DNA of 64,000 nucleotides from Catenulispora pinisilvae (lineage in GTDB: Bacteria; Actinomycetota; Actinomycetes; Streptomycetales; Catenulisporaceae). Location: positions 26,849 to 90,848 of the forward strand of contig NZ_JAAFZA010000013.1 in the NCBI RefSeq assembly GCF_015356865.1. The letters are read 5' to 3'. Positions 48,368 through 56,866 of the stretch are shown here, in pieces. The position numbers were made by a program, and so were the translations under genes. A model generated the notes under the pieces. The model ran no database searches. It saw only the letters and a program-made list of their open reading frames with translations, and was not told where the DNA came from. Positions within the stretch are counted from its first letter, which is position 1, and every line of letters starts with the position of its first letter.

Positions 48368-51321
48368 CCACGACCGACTCCGGAACGATCGGCGCTCGTC
48401 CGCGCCTGTCCGCGCGCAGTCTGCTCCCGCGGCCCGCCGCGATCCGGCGCAATCTGTACCTGGTTCTGGCCTTCGTGATCCCGTCGGTGCTCTACGCGGG
48501 GATACTCGCCTCCCGCGGGATCTACCCGTTCGACCCGCACGGCACCTACACGGTGTTCATGAGCGACCTGAACAACCAGTACGCGCAGTTCTACTCGTAC
48601 TTCGACCAGGCGCTCACCGGGCACGGCTCGCTGCTGTTCACCTGGCGCGCCGACGGCGGCATGAACTTCTGGCCGATCGTCGCTTATTACCTGACCAGCC
48701 CGTTCGGCCTGCTGACGCTGTTCGCCTCGGACCACCGGCTGCCGATGATGATCGCCTTCGCCACGGTGCTGAAGCTCGGCGCCGCCGGGCTCGCGATGGC
48801 GCTGTTCCTGCGCAAGTTCCGCGGCGAAGCGGGGCAGGGGCGTGACTCGGCGGTGAACAAGGCCGTGATCGTGGCGCTGTCCACGGCCTACGCGCTGGGC
48901 GCCTGGTCGCTGATCTACGCCTTCAACGTCATGTGGCTCGACGCGCTGTACCTGCTGCCGTTGGCGCTGCTCGGCGTGGAGCGGCTGCTGGCCAAGGGCC
49001 GCGTCACCTTGCTGGCCGTCGCCGTCGGGCTGAACCTGATCATCGACTTCTACACCGGCGCGATGATCGTCGTGTTCGTCTGCATGTACGCGCTGGCCCG
49101 CTACGTGGGTGTGCGCGAGCGCTTCGAGCGCGCCGACTTCCTGCGCACCGCCGGGAAGTTCGTCATGGCCGGGGTGATCGGCGGCCTGCTGGCTGCCGCG
49201 TTCATCCTGCCGACGTATCTCGGCGGCCTGAAGCAGAAGACCACGTTGCACGCCGCCTCCTCGGGCGCGGCCCCGCCGAAGCCGTTGCTGTCGGTGCTGG
49301 TGCGGTTCCTCGGCGGGTCCGCGGATACCGGGCAGCTGACTCCGAACGTGGGAGCCGCGACCCTGATCGTGGTGCTGGTGCCGCTGTTCTTCCTGCTGAA
49401 GGGCATCAAGCGGTCCGAGCGGATCGCGTTCGGCGCCATCCTGGCCTTCCTGGTCCTGGCGATGGAGGTCAAGCCGCTCTACCTCCTGATGCACGGCGGC
49501 CAAATGCCGAACGCCTTCCCTTGGCGGTTCACGTTCCTGATCACCGCGCTGCTGGCCTTCATGGCCTTCCGGGCCTGGGTCGGCGTCGACTCGGTGAAGC
49601 AGATCAAGTGGCTCGGCGCCAGCGCCGTGTTCTGGCTCGTGATCCTGTACTGGGGACGCCAGAGTTACCCGTGGATCATCCGGCCGCGGGTGGCACAGTT
49701 CGACGCGCTGATCCTGGTCGCCGGCACCGCGGTGCTCGCCTTCGCGCTGTACCTGCGGGTGCGGCCGGCCGACGAGCCGCTGTCCAAGCGCCTGGCCTGG
49801 ATGCCCAAGCGGCTGGCCACCCCGAAGGCCGCCGCCGTGGTCGCCGTGGCGGTGCTGGCCGTGGACGCCTCCGGCTCGGCCGAACTGATCGGTCAGAAGT
49901 CGATCGGCAAGCTGGGCCCCAGCAACAGCTCGGCGACCTGGTCCAACTGGTACAGCTCGCCCACGACCTCCTACGGGACCGCGCTGTCCTCGCTCCAGCC
50001 GAGCAACGACCAGTTCTTCCGGGCCGAGGGCTACGACCAGAACCTGCGCAGCACCAACGACAGCCTGCGCTACGGCAACTTCGGCTTCACCCACTTCTCC
50101 TCGCTGTCCTCCGGCAAGCTGCACGAGACGATGCAGGACCTGGGCTTCGCGCACCACGAGGCCGACGTCTGGTCCGCGCACACCGGCGCCACGCTGTTCA
50201 CCGACGCGCTGCTGGGCTACCAGTACCTGGTCGGCACCACGCGGGAGACGACCGACGGCACCATCGACCGCCTCGACTCGACGTTGCAGAAGACCTACGA
50301 CAACACCGCCCCGGCCAAGCCGGGCAAGACGGTGACGCCGGACGTCACCACGGTCTACAAGATCAACAGCACGCTGCCGGTCGGCTTCCGGCTCACCGGC
50401 CCGGACCTGACGGACTTCACCGCGCCGCTGCCGCAGAACTCACCCTTCGCCGCGCAGGAACAGGCGTTCGGCATGCCGGGCGCGTTCCAGTCGATGTGCG
50501 GCAGCCCGACCATCACCGCCAGCCCGGGGGTGACGGTCACGCCCGGCGGCGACGGCACGGTCTCGGTCAAGATCCCGGCCAAGGCCCGCGCCGACAAGCA
50601 GCTCTACAGCGACAAGATCGTGTGGCACTGCCAGGCCTCGGGCCCGCGCCAGGTCTACCTGTACGCGCCGAACGCCATGCCGACCGGCCTGTCCTACGCC
50701 CGGCTCGACAGCTCGGACCGGCCGGCCCCGCTGAACGTCTCGGACCCCTCGAAGGACAAGACGAACATCGCCTACCCCGGCGGCTTCGACAACGGCTTCC
50801 AGGATCTCGGCAGCGTCCAGTCCGGCAGCTTCACGGTCACGATGCTCAGCGATGCCCTGACGCAGGGGAACACCTACAAGGTGCCCGCCAACCCGATCCG
50901 CGGCCTGGATCCGACGGCGGTGGACGCGAAGCTGGCGCAGCTGCGCAGCGGCGGCGTGACCGACGTGCACTGGAACAGCACCGGCATTTCGGCCACCACC
51001 ACCGGCGACAGCGCGGCGACCGTCTTCCTGTCGGTCCCGACCATCCCGGGCTGGTCGGTCACGGTCGACGGCAAGTCGGTGAAGACCACCAAACTGCTCG
51101 GCTCCTTCACCGGCGTCCCGGTCCCGGCCGGCACCCACCGGATCTCGATGTCGTTCTCCCCGCCGGGGCTCTACGCGGGTATCGGCGGCAGCACCGTGGG
51201 CCTGCTGGCGCTGGGCGGCGTCTGGTGGTTCCAGCGGCGTCGCGCGGCCCATCAGAGCGCTGCCACGCCCGCTGCGGGCCGGGGCGCCGGTGAGTCGGTT
51301 CCCCAGGATGTGCTGTCGTGA
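48364..51321 (+). CDS. YfhO-family membrane glycosyltransferase-like protein
   Basis: A 985-residue membrane protein. About a dozen helices lie in the first ~500 residues, with the early loop RADGGMNFWPIVAYYLTSPFG typical of YfhO. A large outside domain (~520-940) follows, then a final helix (~945-965). YfhO proteins are GT-C-type enzymes that move sugars from polyprenyl-phosphate carriers onto wall polymers such as lipoteichoic acid. Here the donor would be made by the upstream GT2 and flipped by GtrA. GTG start overlapping the previous stop, and its own stop overlapping the next start, make a coupled operon. The acceptor may be a wall polymer or protein of the surrounding CWB2 cluster (inference). 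Confidence 0.9.
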   Translation: MTTTDSGTIGARPRLSARSLLPRPAAIRRNLYLVLAFVIPSVLYAGILASRGIYPFDPHGTYTVFMSDLNNQYAQFYSYFDQALTGHGSLLFTWRADGGMNFWPIVAYYLTSPFGLLTLFASDHRLPMMIAFATVLKLGAAGLAMALFLRKFRGEAGQGRDSAVNKAVIVALSTAYALGAWSLIYAFNVMWLDALYLLPLALLGVERLLAKGRVTLLAVAVGLNLIIDFYTGAMIVVFVCMYALARYVGVRERFERADFLRTAGKFVMAGVIGGLLAAAFILPTYLGGLKQKTTLHAASSGAAPPKPLLSVLVRFLGGSADTGQLTPNVGAATLIVVLVPLFFLLKGIKRSERIAFGAILAFLVLAMEVKPLYLLMHGGQMPNAFPWRFTFLITALLAFMAFRAWVGVDSVKQIKWLGASAVFWLVILYWGRQSYPWIIRPRVAQFDALILVAGTAVLAFALYLRVRPADEPLSKRLAWMPKRLATPKAAAVVAVAVLAVDASGSAELIGQKSIGKLGPSNSSATWSNWYSSPTTSYGTALSSLQPSNDQFFRAEGYDQNLRSTNDSLRYGNFGFTHFSSLSSGKLHETMQDLGFAHHEADVWSAHTGATLFTDALLGYQYLVGTTRETTDGTIDRLDSTLQKTYDNTAPAKPGKTVTPDVTTVYKINSTLPVGFRLTGPDLTDFTAPLPQNSPFAAQEQAFGMPGAFQSMCGSPTITASPGVTVTPGGDGTVSVKIPAKARADKQLYSDKIVWHCQASGPRQVYLYAPNAMPTGLSYARLDSSDRPAPLNVSDPSKDKTNIAYPGGFDNGFQDLGSVQSGSFTVTMLSDALTQGNTYKVPANPIRGLDPTAVDAKLAQLRSGGVTDVHWNSTGISATTTGDSAATVFLSVPTIPGWSVTVDGKSVKTTKLLGSFTGVPVPAGTHRISMSFSPPGLYAGIGGSTVGLLALGGVWWFQRRRAAHQSAATPAAGRGAGESVPQDVLS

Positions 51322-51806
51322 CCAACCTCATCAGGACCCTGGCGAAGAACACGTTCGTCCGTTACGCCTTCAGCGGCGGCTCGGCGCTGGTGACCGAGGA
51401 GGTCGTGCTGTACCTGACGCACGGCTTGGCGAAGTTCCCGCTGTGGCTGGCCACCGGGTTGGCGTACCTCATCGCGTTCGGTGTCAACTTCTCCATCAAC
51501 CGGATGCTGACGTTCGCCGAGCACGGCGCGCGCGACGGCGCGATGCGCAAGCAGACCGTGCGCTTCGCGCTGCTGGTCTCGGTGAACCTGGGCGTCACGC
51601 AGGTGCTGATGTACTCGCTGACCGGGGCCGGGGTGAACTACCTGATCGCCAAGCCGCTGTCGACGGTGGTCATCACGCTCTACAACTTCTGGCTCTACAA
51701 GCACTGGGTGTTCAAGCCGGAGGGCCAGAGGGCTCAGCCCGGGCTGGCCGAGCCCGGCGAGGTCGCCGGGACCCGGCCCGCGCCGGAGGCCGGCGTCAGC
51801 GCTTGA
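51318..51806 (+). CDS. GtrA-family membrane protein
   Basis: A 162-residue protein with four membrane helices (about 12-32, 38-60, 80-100 and 108-130). It has the family pattern FVRYAFSGGSALVTEEVVLY, then FGVNFSINRMLTF, and LYNFWLYKHWVF before a Pro-rich tail. GtrA proteins are thought to flip polyprenyl-phosphate-linked sugars across the membrane. GTG 51318 overlaps the YfhO stop by four bases. The stop codon lies in a 17-bp tandem repeat. Confidence 0.92.
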   Translation: MTNLIRTLAKNTFVRYAFSGGSALVTEEVVLYLTHGLAKFPLWLATGLAYLIAFGVNFSINRMLTFAEHGARDGAMRKQTVRFALLVSVNLGVTQVLMYSLTGAGVNYLIAKPLSTVVITLYNFWLYKHWVFKPEGQRAQPGLAEPGEVAGTRPAPEAGVSA

Positions 51807-51874
51807 GTCGCGTCAGGGCTTGAGCTGCTTCAGGGCTTGAGTCGCGTCAGCGCGTGAGCTGCGTCAAGGCTTGA
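51802..51874. repeat. 17-bp tandem repeat spanning two convergent stop codons
   Basis: Units CTTGAGTCGCGTCAGGG (51802), CTTGAGCTGCTTCAGGG (51819), CTTGAGTCGCGTCAGCG (51836), CGTGAGCTGCGTCAAGG (51853) and a partial fifth. Units 1 and 3, and 2 and 4, are most alike, so the array probably grew by doubling of a 34-base pair. The first unit holds the TGA of gtrA and the fourth holds the stop (TCA on this strand) of the reductase gene. Confidence 0.9.
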
Positions 51875-52463
51875 CCACCCGGTAGCCCAGGTGCACGACC
51901 CCGTTGCCGGGACGAACCGATGTCTGCTCCAGCTCGTACGGCGCCCCCTTCAGGTTGTCGAAGAACCGCGTGCCCGCGCCGAGCATCGCGGCCACCAGGT
52001 CCACGGTCAGCTCGTCCAGCAGGCCCTCGTTCAGCGCCTGCCGGGTCAGGTCGGCGCTGCCGATGACCACGGTCCGCCCGCCGCCCAGCTCGCGGCCCCT
52101 GGCGATCGCGGCGGCGATCCCGCCCTCGGTGACGAAGTGGACCGAGCGGCCCGCGTACTCCCAGTCCGGCGGGACGCTGTGGGTCAGCACCACGACCGGC
52201 ACGCCGAGCGGGTGGGTGCCGTGCCAGCCCTCGGCCGCCTCGAAGGACCGACGGCCGTAGACGATGGCGCCGATCGAGTCCTTGGCGCCCTGCAGGTCCT
52301 GCGCTTCGTCGGCGTCGGTCTTGTACTCCCAGTCGTGGTCGCCGTCGGTCCCGGTGACCACCTCACCCCGGCTGTACCAGCGGAACAGCGTGTCGACGCC
52401 GTCGGTGGGGTGGTTGACGAAACCGTCGAGGGACATGGACATGTTGGCGGTGACCGTGCTCAT
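51864..52463 (-). CDS. Dihydrofolate-reductase-like (RibD C-terminal) protein
   Basis: A 199-residue protein of the RibD_C/DHFR-like fold: VTANMSMSLDGFVNHP at the start, IVYGRRSFEAAEGW, a VVLTHSVPPDW strand and TVVIGSADLTRQALNEGLLDEL near the NADPH site. These small stand-alone proteins are presumed NADPH-dependent reductases; the substrate is unknown and they are not the main DHFR. The ATG at 52463 gives the normal N-terminus. It converges on gtrA. Confidence 0.9.
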   Translation of the reverse strand: MSTVTANMSMSLDGFVNHPTDGVDTLFRWYSRGEVVTGTDGDHDWEYKTDADEAQDLQGAKDSIGAIVYGRRSFEAAEGWHGTHPLGVPVVVLTHSVPPDWEYAGRSVHFVTEGGIAAAIARGRELGGGRTVVIGSADLTRQALNEGLLDELTVDLVAAMLGAGTRFFDNLKGAPYELEQTSVRPGNGVVHLGYRVVKP

Positions 52464-52508
52464 CGGTGACTCCTCTTTGGACGCTTCGGACTGTCTTCAG
52501 GAAAGCGT

Positions 52509-52544
52509 CGAGCGGGCCGCGTCGCATTCGACACGGCCCGCTCG
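52509..52544. terminator. 11-bp hairpin downstream of the DUF1906-CWB2 gene
   Basis: CGAGCGGGCCG (52509-52519) pairs with CGGCCCGCTCG (52534-52544) around a 14-base loop, followed on the plus strand by TTTT. It lies between two leftward genes and may end the upstream (52602-54497) transcript. Confidence 0.55.
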
Positions 52545-52601
52545 TTTTCCCTGAACTATCTCTGCGCGGCCCTCAGACCTGCGGTTTTGCCAGGCCGAGG
52601 G

Positions 52602-54497
52602 TCAGTGGATGCTCACCAGGTCCCACTGCCCCGGATAGCTGAAGCTGTTGCCCAGCGCCGTCGCCGCGGCCGGCGAGATCGCCGAGGTGCCGCCGACCAG
52701 GGTCGCGGTGGTGATCGGGTTGCTCTTGCCGCCGAGGTAGTAGCCGGTCGGACCGGGCAGCACCTTCGGGTCGGTCAGCAGGAGCGGCACGCCGCGGTGC
52801 GCGGCCATCGCGCCGCCGGAGAGCGCGTCCGGCCAGTTGGCGCCGGAGGCGACGACCACCGAGGTCGGCAGGTACGAGAACCGGCCGGCGACCGCCGCCG
52901 CGGTGCCGTAGCGGTCCGCGCCGAACAGCGGGATGAAGTCCTGCCCGTTCTGCCAGGACGGGAACGCGGTGTGCACCGCGGTCACGGCCTTGCCGCCGAT
53001 GCCGTACATCTTGGTGGCGTTCGGGTCCAGGCCGTCCAGGTAGCTCCGGGTGGCCTGCGGAAGGTTCGCCCCGTTGCTCAGGACCACCACGGCGCCGTCG
53101 TGCGAGATGTCACCGGGCTGCGGGGCCGGGGCACCGGGGGTGATGGTCTGCGCGCTGATGCCGAGCGCCCCGGCTGCCGCCCCGGCCGCCAGCGCGTCGG
53201 GGAAGTCGGTGCCGGTGGCCACCAGGACGCTGGAGGGCGGACCGTTGGGCGAGATGGCGTGCGCGATGCTCACGGCGGTGGCGAACCGGTCGTAGCCGGC
53301 GATCCGGCGCGGCACGAATCCGTTGGCGGCGATGGCGTTCTGCACGGCCGGGGACAGCGCCTGCGTTCCGCCGAGCAGATACACCGTCGAGCCCGGCGTC
53401 AGGATCCTGTGGAGCTCCTTCATCGTGCTCGGGTTCATCGCCTTGGTCCCGGTCAGCAGCAGCGGGCCGTCGGCCTGGGCGGCCAGCGCCGAGCCGCCGA
53501 GCGCGTCGGCGAAGGTGTCGTCCCGGCTCAGGACCGCGGCCTCGGCCTGGTCCCGTCCGGGGGTGGCACAGCCGTGGCAGTCGAAGGTGCGCACGCTGGC
53601 CAGCACCGCGGTGATGTCCCGGTCGAACCCGGCCAGCCGCTCGACCGTGCCCCGGCTGGCCTGGCCGACGTCGAACCAGTCGGTGTCGATGTTCAGGGTG
53701 ACGCCGCCGTAGCTCTCGTCGTGGCCGCCCTGCGTCTGGTGCACCCGCTGGTGGTTCGCCCACTGGGACGGCTTCACGTTGGGGTCCTCGGTGGTGTTGG
53801 TGTTGTCCCAGGCCGCGATGTCGATCACGTCCGGCGAACTGGCGCCGTAGGCCGCGGACTGGTCCTTGATGCCGGTGCTGGAGCTGGAGTACCACCCCGC
53901 GCGGAAACCGTTGCGGTGCAGTTCCTGCGTCCAGCCCTGCGAGTAGGCGATGACCAGCTGGGAGTAGCTGGAGTCGTAGTTCTCCATGTCGTCATAGAGC
54001 ACCGAAGCCGGCGGGAAACCCAGGCCCCGCGCCAGATTCGCGGCGTCGTCGGCCTCGGCCGAGCCGAGCGCGAAGGCGCTGCCCGTGTTGAGCGTGGTGA
54101 AGTCGCTCTGGTAGTTGCCGCTGGCGTCCTTGTACTGCGCCTGGCTTCCCACATACAGCGGCAGGAAGCGCCAGCCGTTCGCGGCCTGGCGGCCCACCCA
54201 CTGCTTGGTCAGGTTCGCCGTGTTCTGCGGCTTGCACCCCGGCGCGTATCGCAGACCCCCGAGATAGATGCCCACCGCGCGATAGGGCGACTGCAACCAG
54301 GCGTCCATCGAGGCGTTGTCAGGAGCCCAGCAGGGATCGAAGCCGGCGCCGGAGTAGACGGTGCTGGGCACCGCCTGCGGCACCGGCGGACTCGCCGTCG
54401 CGGTGAGCAGCCAGGTGGCCAGTCCCGCCATGGCCAATGCGGTCGCACAGACCGCTGCCGTGACCCGCTTGGGCCATCGATGGAACAACGCAGACAC
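52602..54497 (-). CDS. Secreted DUF1906 glycoside-hydrolase-like protein with cell-wall-binding repeats 2
   Basis: A 631-residue exported protein. Signal peptide ~1-36, then a DUF1906/GH25-like barrel (~45-285: YSGAGFDPCWAPDNASMDAW, VGIYLGGL, YVGSQAQY, VLYDDMENY, FRAGWYSSS). The C-terminal ~340 residues carry three CWB2 units (VERLAGFDRDITAVLAS, PRRIAGYDRFATAVSIA, GADRYGTAAAVAG). It fuses the catalytic-like domain of 41463-42614 to the wall anchor of the two PD40-CWB2 proteins, and so ties this cluster together. The acidic residues in YDDMENY fit the expected active site. It is probably a wall-anchored glycan hydrolase or lectin. Confidence 0.9.
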   Translation of the reverse strand: MSALFHRWPKRVTAAVCATALAMAGLATWLLTATASPPVPQAVPSTVYSGAGFDPCWAPDNASMDAWLQSPYRAVGIYLGGLRYAPGCKPQNTANLTKQWVGRQAANGWRFLPLYVGSQAQYKDASGNYQSDFTTLNTGSAFALGSAEADDAANLARGLGFPPASVLYDDMENYDSSYSQLVIAYSQGWTQELHRNGFRAGWYSSSSTGIKDQSAAYGASSPDVIDIAAWDNTNTTEDPNVKPSQWANHQRVHQTQGGHDESYGGVTLNIDTDWFDVGQASRGTVERLAGFDRDITAVLASVRTFDCHGCATPGRDQAEAAVLSRDDTFADALGGSALAAQADGPLLLTGTKAMNPSTMKELHRILTPGSTVYLLGGTQALSPAVQNAIAANGFVPRRIAGYDRFATAVSIAHAISPNGPPSSVLVATGTDFPDALAAGAAAGALGISAQTITPGAPAPQPGDISHDGAVVVLSNGANLPQATRSYLDGLDPNATKMYGIGGKAVTAVHTAFPSWQNGQDFIPLFGADRYGTAAAVAGRFSYLPTSVVVASGANWPDALSGGAMAAHRGVPLLLTDPKVLPGPTGYYLGGKSNPITTATLVGGTSAISPAAATALGNSFSYPGQWDLVSIH

Positions 54498-54534
54498 CTG
54501 ACTTACACCCCACCCTTGGTTGTGCGAAGCAAAC

Positions 54535-54560
54535 GGCGCGGGCTCGAACGAGCCCGCGCC
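54535..54560. terminator. 12-bp hairpin after the second PD40-CWB2 gene
   Basis: GGCGCGGGCTCG (54535-54546) is the exact reverse complement of CGAGCCCGCGCC (54549-54560). On the minus strand GTTTGC follows. It lies 34 bases past the stop of the 54594-56633 gene and before the next gene on that strand. Confidence 0.7.
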
Positions 54561-54593
54561 GCCGCCATCGGCTTATTGCGGCCGCCGGAGGCC

Positions 54594-56633
54594 TCAGACC
54601 GCCGGGTTCGACGGATAGTCCACCCCGCCGGCTCCGGCGATCAGGCCGCCCACCGCCTTATCGACGCTTCCAGGCACCGCGGCCGTTCCACCGAAGATGC
54701 CGACCGTCGTGAATTGGCCGTTGTTCTGCTTCAGCCACTGGGCGACCTCGGGGGTGGCCCCGGTCTTCGGGTTCACCAGTAGCAGCGGGCCGTCCAGCTC
54801 GCCCATCTCGGCGCCGCCGGACAGGGCGTCGGCCCAGTTCATGCCGGTCGCCAGCCCGGCGGCATCGGCCCCGCCGAAGAAGTACCGCGCGACGAAGTAC
54901 GAGGTCTCATACCGGTCCACGCCGGACAGCCCGAGGAAGGAGCCGGCCTGGTACCCGGCCGGGATCCAGTGCGAACCCAGCGCCGTGGTGGCCTGCCCGC
55001 CGATGCTGTCCAGCTCGATGAAGTTCGCCGGCTTGGAGTGGTCCGCGTTCAGGTTGGTGCGGGCCAGCAGCGGCGCCAGGTAGTCGGTCGTCGCCTTCGG
55101 CATCACCTTGTCGTCGGTGAGCAGCACGACCGCGTTCTTGCCCTGGTGCGCGTTGATCGCACCGGCCGCCGCGCCCGCGGACAGCGGGTCGGCGTAGCCC
55201 TCGCCGGTGGCCACCAGCACGTAGTCGGGGGCGGCACCCCCGGTGATGGTGTTCGCGATGCCGACGGCGGTCGAGAACCGGTCGTCGCCGCCGACCCGCT
55301 GCACCTTGTAGTGCAGGGCGGCCAGAGCGTTCGCCACGGCCGGGGAGAGCGCCTTGACGCCGCCGAGCACGTAGACGGTCTTCGAGCCGTCGCCGGGGCC
55401 CAGCACCCGCTGGATCTCGGCCTGGACCGCACCGTTCAGGCCGGCGGTCTGGGTCAGCAGCAGCGGGCCGCCGACCTTGGCCGCCAGCGCCGAACCGCCC
55501 AGGGCGTCGGCGAACTGGTCGGAGCGGGACAGCACGACCGCGTTCGCGTGCGGGCCCGCGGCGCCGGGGGCCGCCCACGCCGACTGGGAGGCCTTGATCG
55601 CGGTGCCCAGCCGGTCGGTGCCGGCCAGCCGGATCACGTGGTCCTTGACGTTCGGCTGGAACGCCGGCTCGCCGGCGCTCTTGGCACCGGCGACGATCGG
55701 GGTGAAGGTCGTGGTCGCGGCCGCGCTGGCCGGGACGGACATCGTGTCCCAGGTGCCGGGGGAGCCGTACTGGAACACCAGGCTGCCGCCGTCCGGCGTC
55801 CAGACCGGGTTCTGGAGGGAGATCAAGGCACCGGTCCGTGCGGTTACCTGGTGCGGGGCGGCCAGTGCGCCGCCGGTGTTGGCGCTGGGCACCGTGAAGA
55901 GGTTCGTAGCCGGCTGGGTGGTGGTTTGTGGTGGGGCCCAGATATTGACGTAAGCGACTGTGGCGCCGTTGGGGGACAGAGACGGATTGGTGCCGTTGGC
56001 GACGGTGTACGGCACGGAGCCCGGCTTGGACAGGTCCATGACCCGGATCTGGCTTCCCGTGGACGTGTCCTGCTCGAAGACCAGGGTCGAGCCGACCGCG
56101 TCGGGGTGCGTCAGGTCCGCGTTCGGGACCTGCAGGAGTATCCGGACGCTCGGCGACCCGTTGCCGTCGGTCTGGAGGCCGTCACCATACGCCGACATCA
56201 GCATGGCGTAGCCGCCGTTGGCGCCCTTGGACGACTCCGACCAGACCACCTGCGACCCGCCGTCGATCCACGCCGGGTGGCTGCGGGTGGTGCCGTTGGG
56301 CGCCGCCGGGGCGATCATCTGCGCGGCCCCGCCGGGGACGCCGGCCATGACCGCGCCGTCGGTCGGGTCGATCCAGGCCGCCCGGGCCCCGGTCGGCGAC
56401 CAGGCCAGGTCGTTGGCCTTCGGGGCGCCGCTGACCGCGTACTTGGTCCCGCCGACGTTGGCGGTGCCGCCGGCCGTCCCGCCCCAGTTGCCGGACAAGG
56501 TCAGGTTCGCGATCCCGTTCGGGCTCGCCGTCGTGGCGTGCGCCGCCGGGGCGAACATCGAAGCCGCGGCGGCCACCGAGGTGGCTATCGTCGCGGTCAG
56601 CGCCAGCGGCCGGCGCGCGGAAGAGTCAGACAT
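54594..56633 (-). CDS. Secreted protein with PD40-like repeats and three cell-wall-binding repeats 2 (second copy)
   Basis: A 679-residue paralogue of the protein at 45128-47041, in the same order: signal peptide (cleavage near AHA, ~33), beta-propeller-like repeats (LAWSPTGARAAWIDPTDG, SLSPNGATVAYVNIW, PVWTPDGGSLVFQYG), then three CWB2 units (VIRLAGTDRLGTAIKASQ, VQRVGGDDRFSTAVGIA, LSGVDRYETSYFVARY). Probably wall-attached. The propeller could bind glycans or proteins. The pair flanks the GT2-YfhO-GtrA operon and the DUF1906-CWB2 gene. Hairpin terminator downstream. Confidence 0.9.
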   Translation of the reverse strand: MSDSSARRPLALTATIATSVAAAASMFAPAAHATTASPNGIANLTLSGNWGGTAGGTANVGGTKYAVSGAPKANDLAWSPTGARAAWIDPTDGAVMAGVPGGAAQMIAPAAPNGTTRSHPAWIDGGSQVVWSESSKGANGGYAMLMSAYGDGLQTDGNGSPSVRILLQVPNADLTHPDAVGSTLVFEQDTSTGSQIRVMDLSKPGSVPYTVANGTNPSLSPNGATVAYVNIWAPPQTTTQPATNLFTVPSANTGGALAAPHQVTARTGALISLQNPVWTPDGGSLVFQYGSPGTWDTMSVPASAAATTTFTPIVAGAKSAGEPAFQPNVKDHVIRLAGTDRLGTAIKASQSAWAAPGAAGPHANAVVLSRSDQFADALGGSALAAKVGGPLLLTQTAGLNGAVQAEIQRVLGPGDGSKTVYVLGGVKALSPAVANALAALHYKVQRVGGDDRFSTAVGIANTITGGAAPDYVLVATGEGYADPLSAGAAAGAINAHQGKNAVVLLTDDKVMPKATTDYLAPLLARTNLNADHSKPANFIELDSIGGQATTALGSHWIPAGYQAGSFLGLSGVDRYETSYFVARYFFGGADAAGLATGMNWADALSGGAEMGELDGPLLLVNPKTGATPEVAQWLKQNNGQFTTVGIFGGTAAVPGSVDKAVGGLIAGAGGVDYPSNPAV

Positions 56634-56866
56634 GGGTGGCTCCTTGGCCTGTCGTCAGCGCGGCCTGCACCCGCCTACCGGGCACCTCCCCTGAGCCCGC
56701 AGACCAGGCATGTCCCCGGCTACGGCATGCCGCAGCGATGACGGTAGGCCATGTGAGCGAATGCGTGCTCTTATCCCCCGACGATACGTAGACAGAAATC
56801 ATCATTGCGCCCCGGACAGATTCGCCGATTTGCGGCCAACTGGTGGTTCAGGTTCTGATGGGACGC

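Noticed and set aside
51802..51874. 17-bp tandem array as a CRISPR remnant
   Set aside because: There are no spacers between units and no cas genes; it is a simple tandem duplication.
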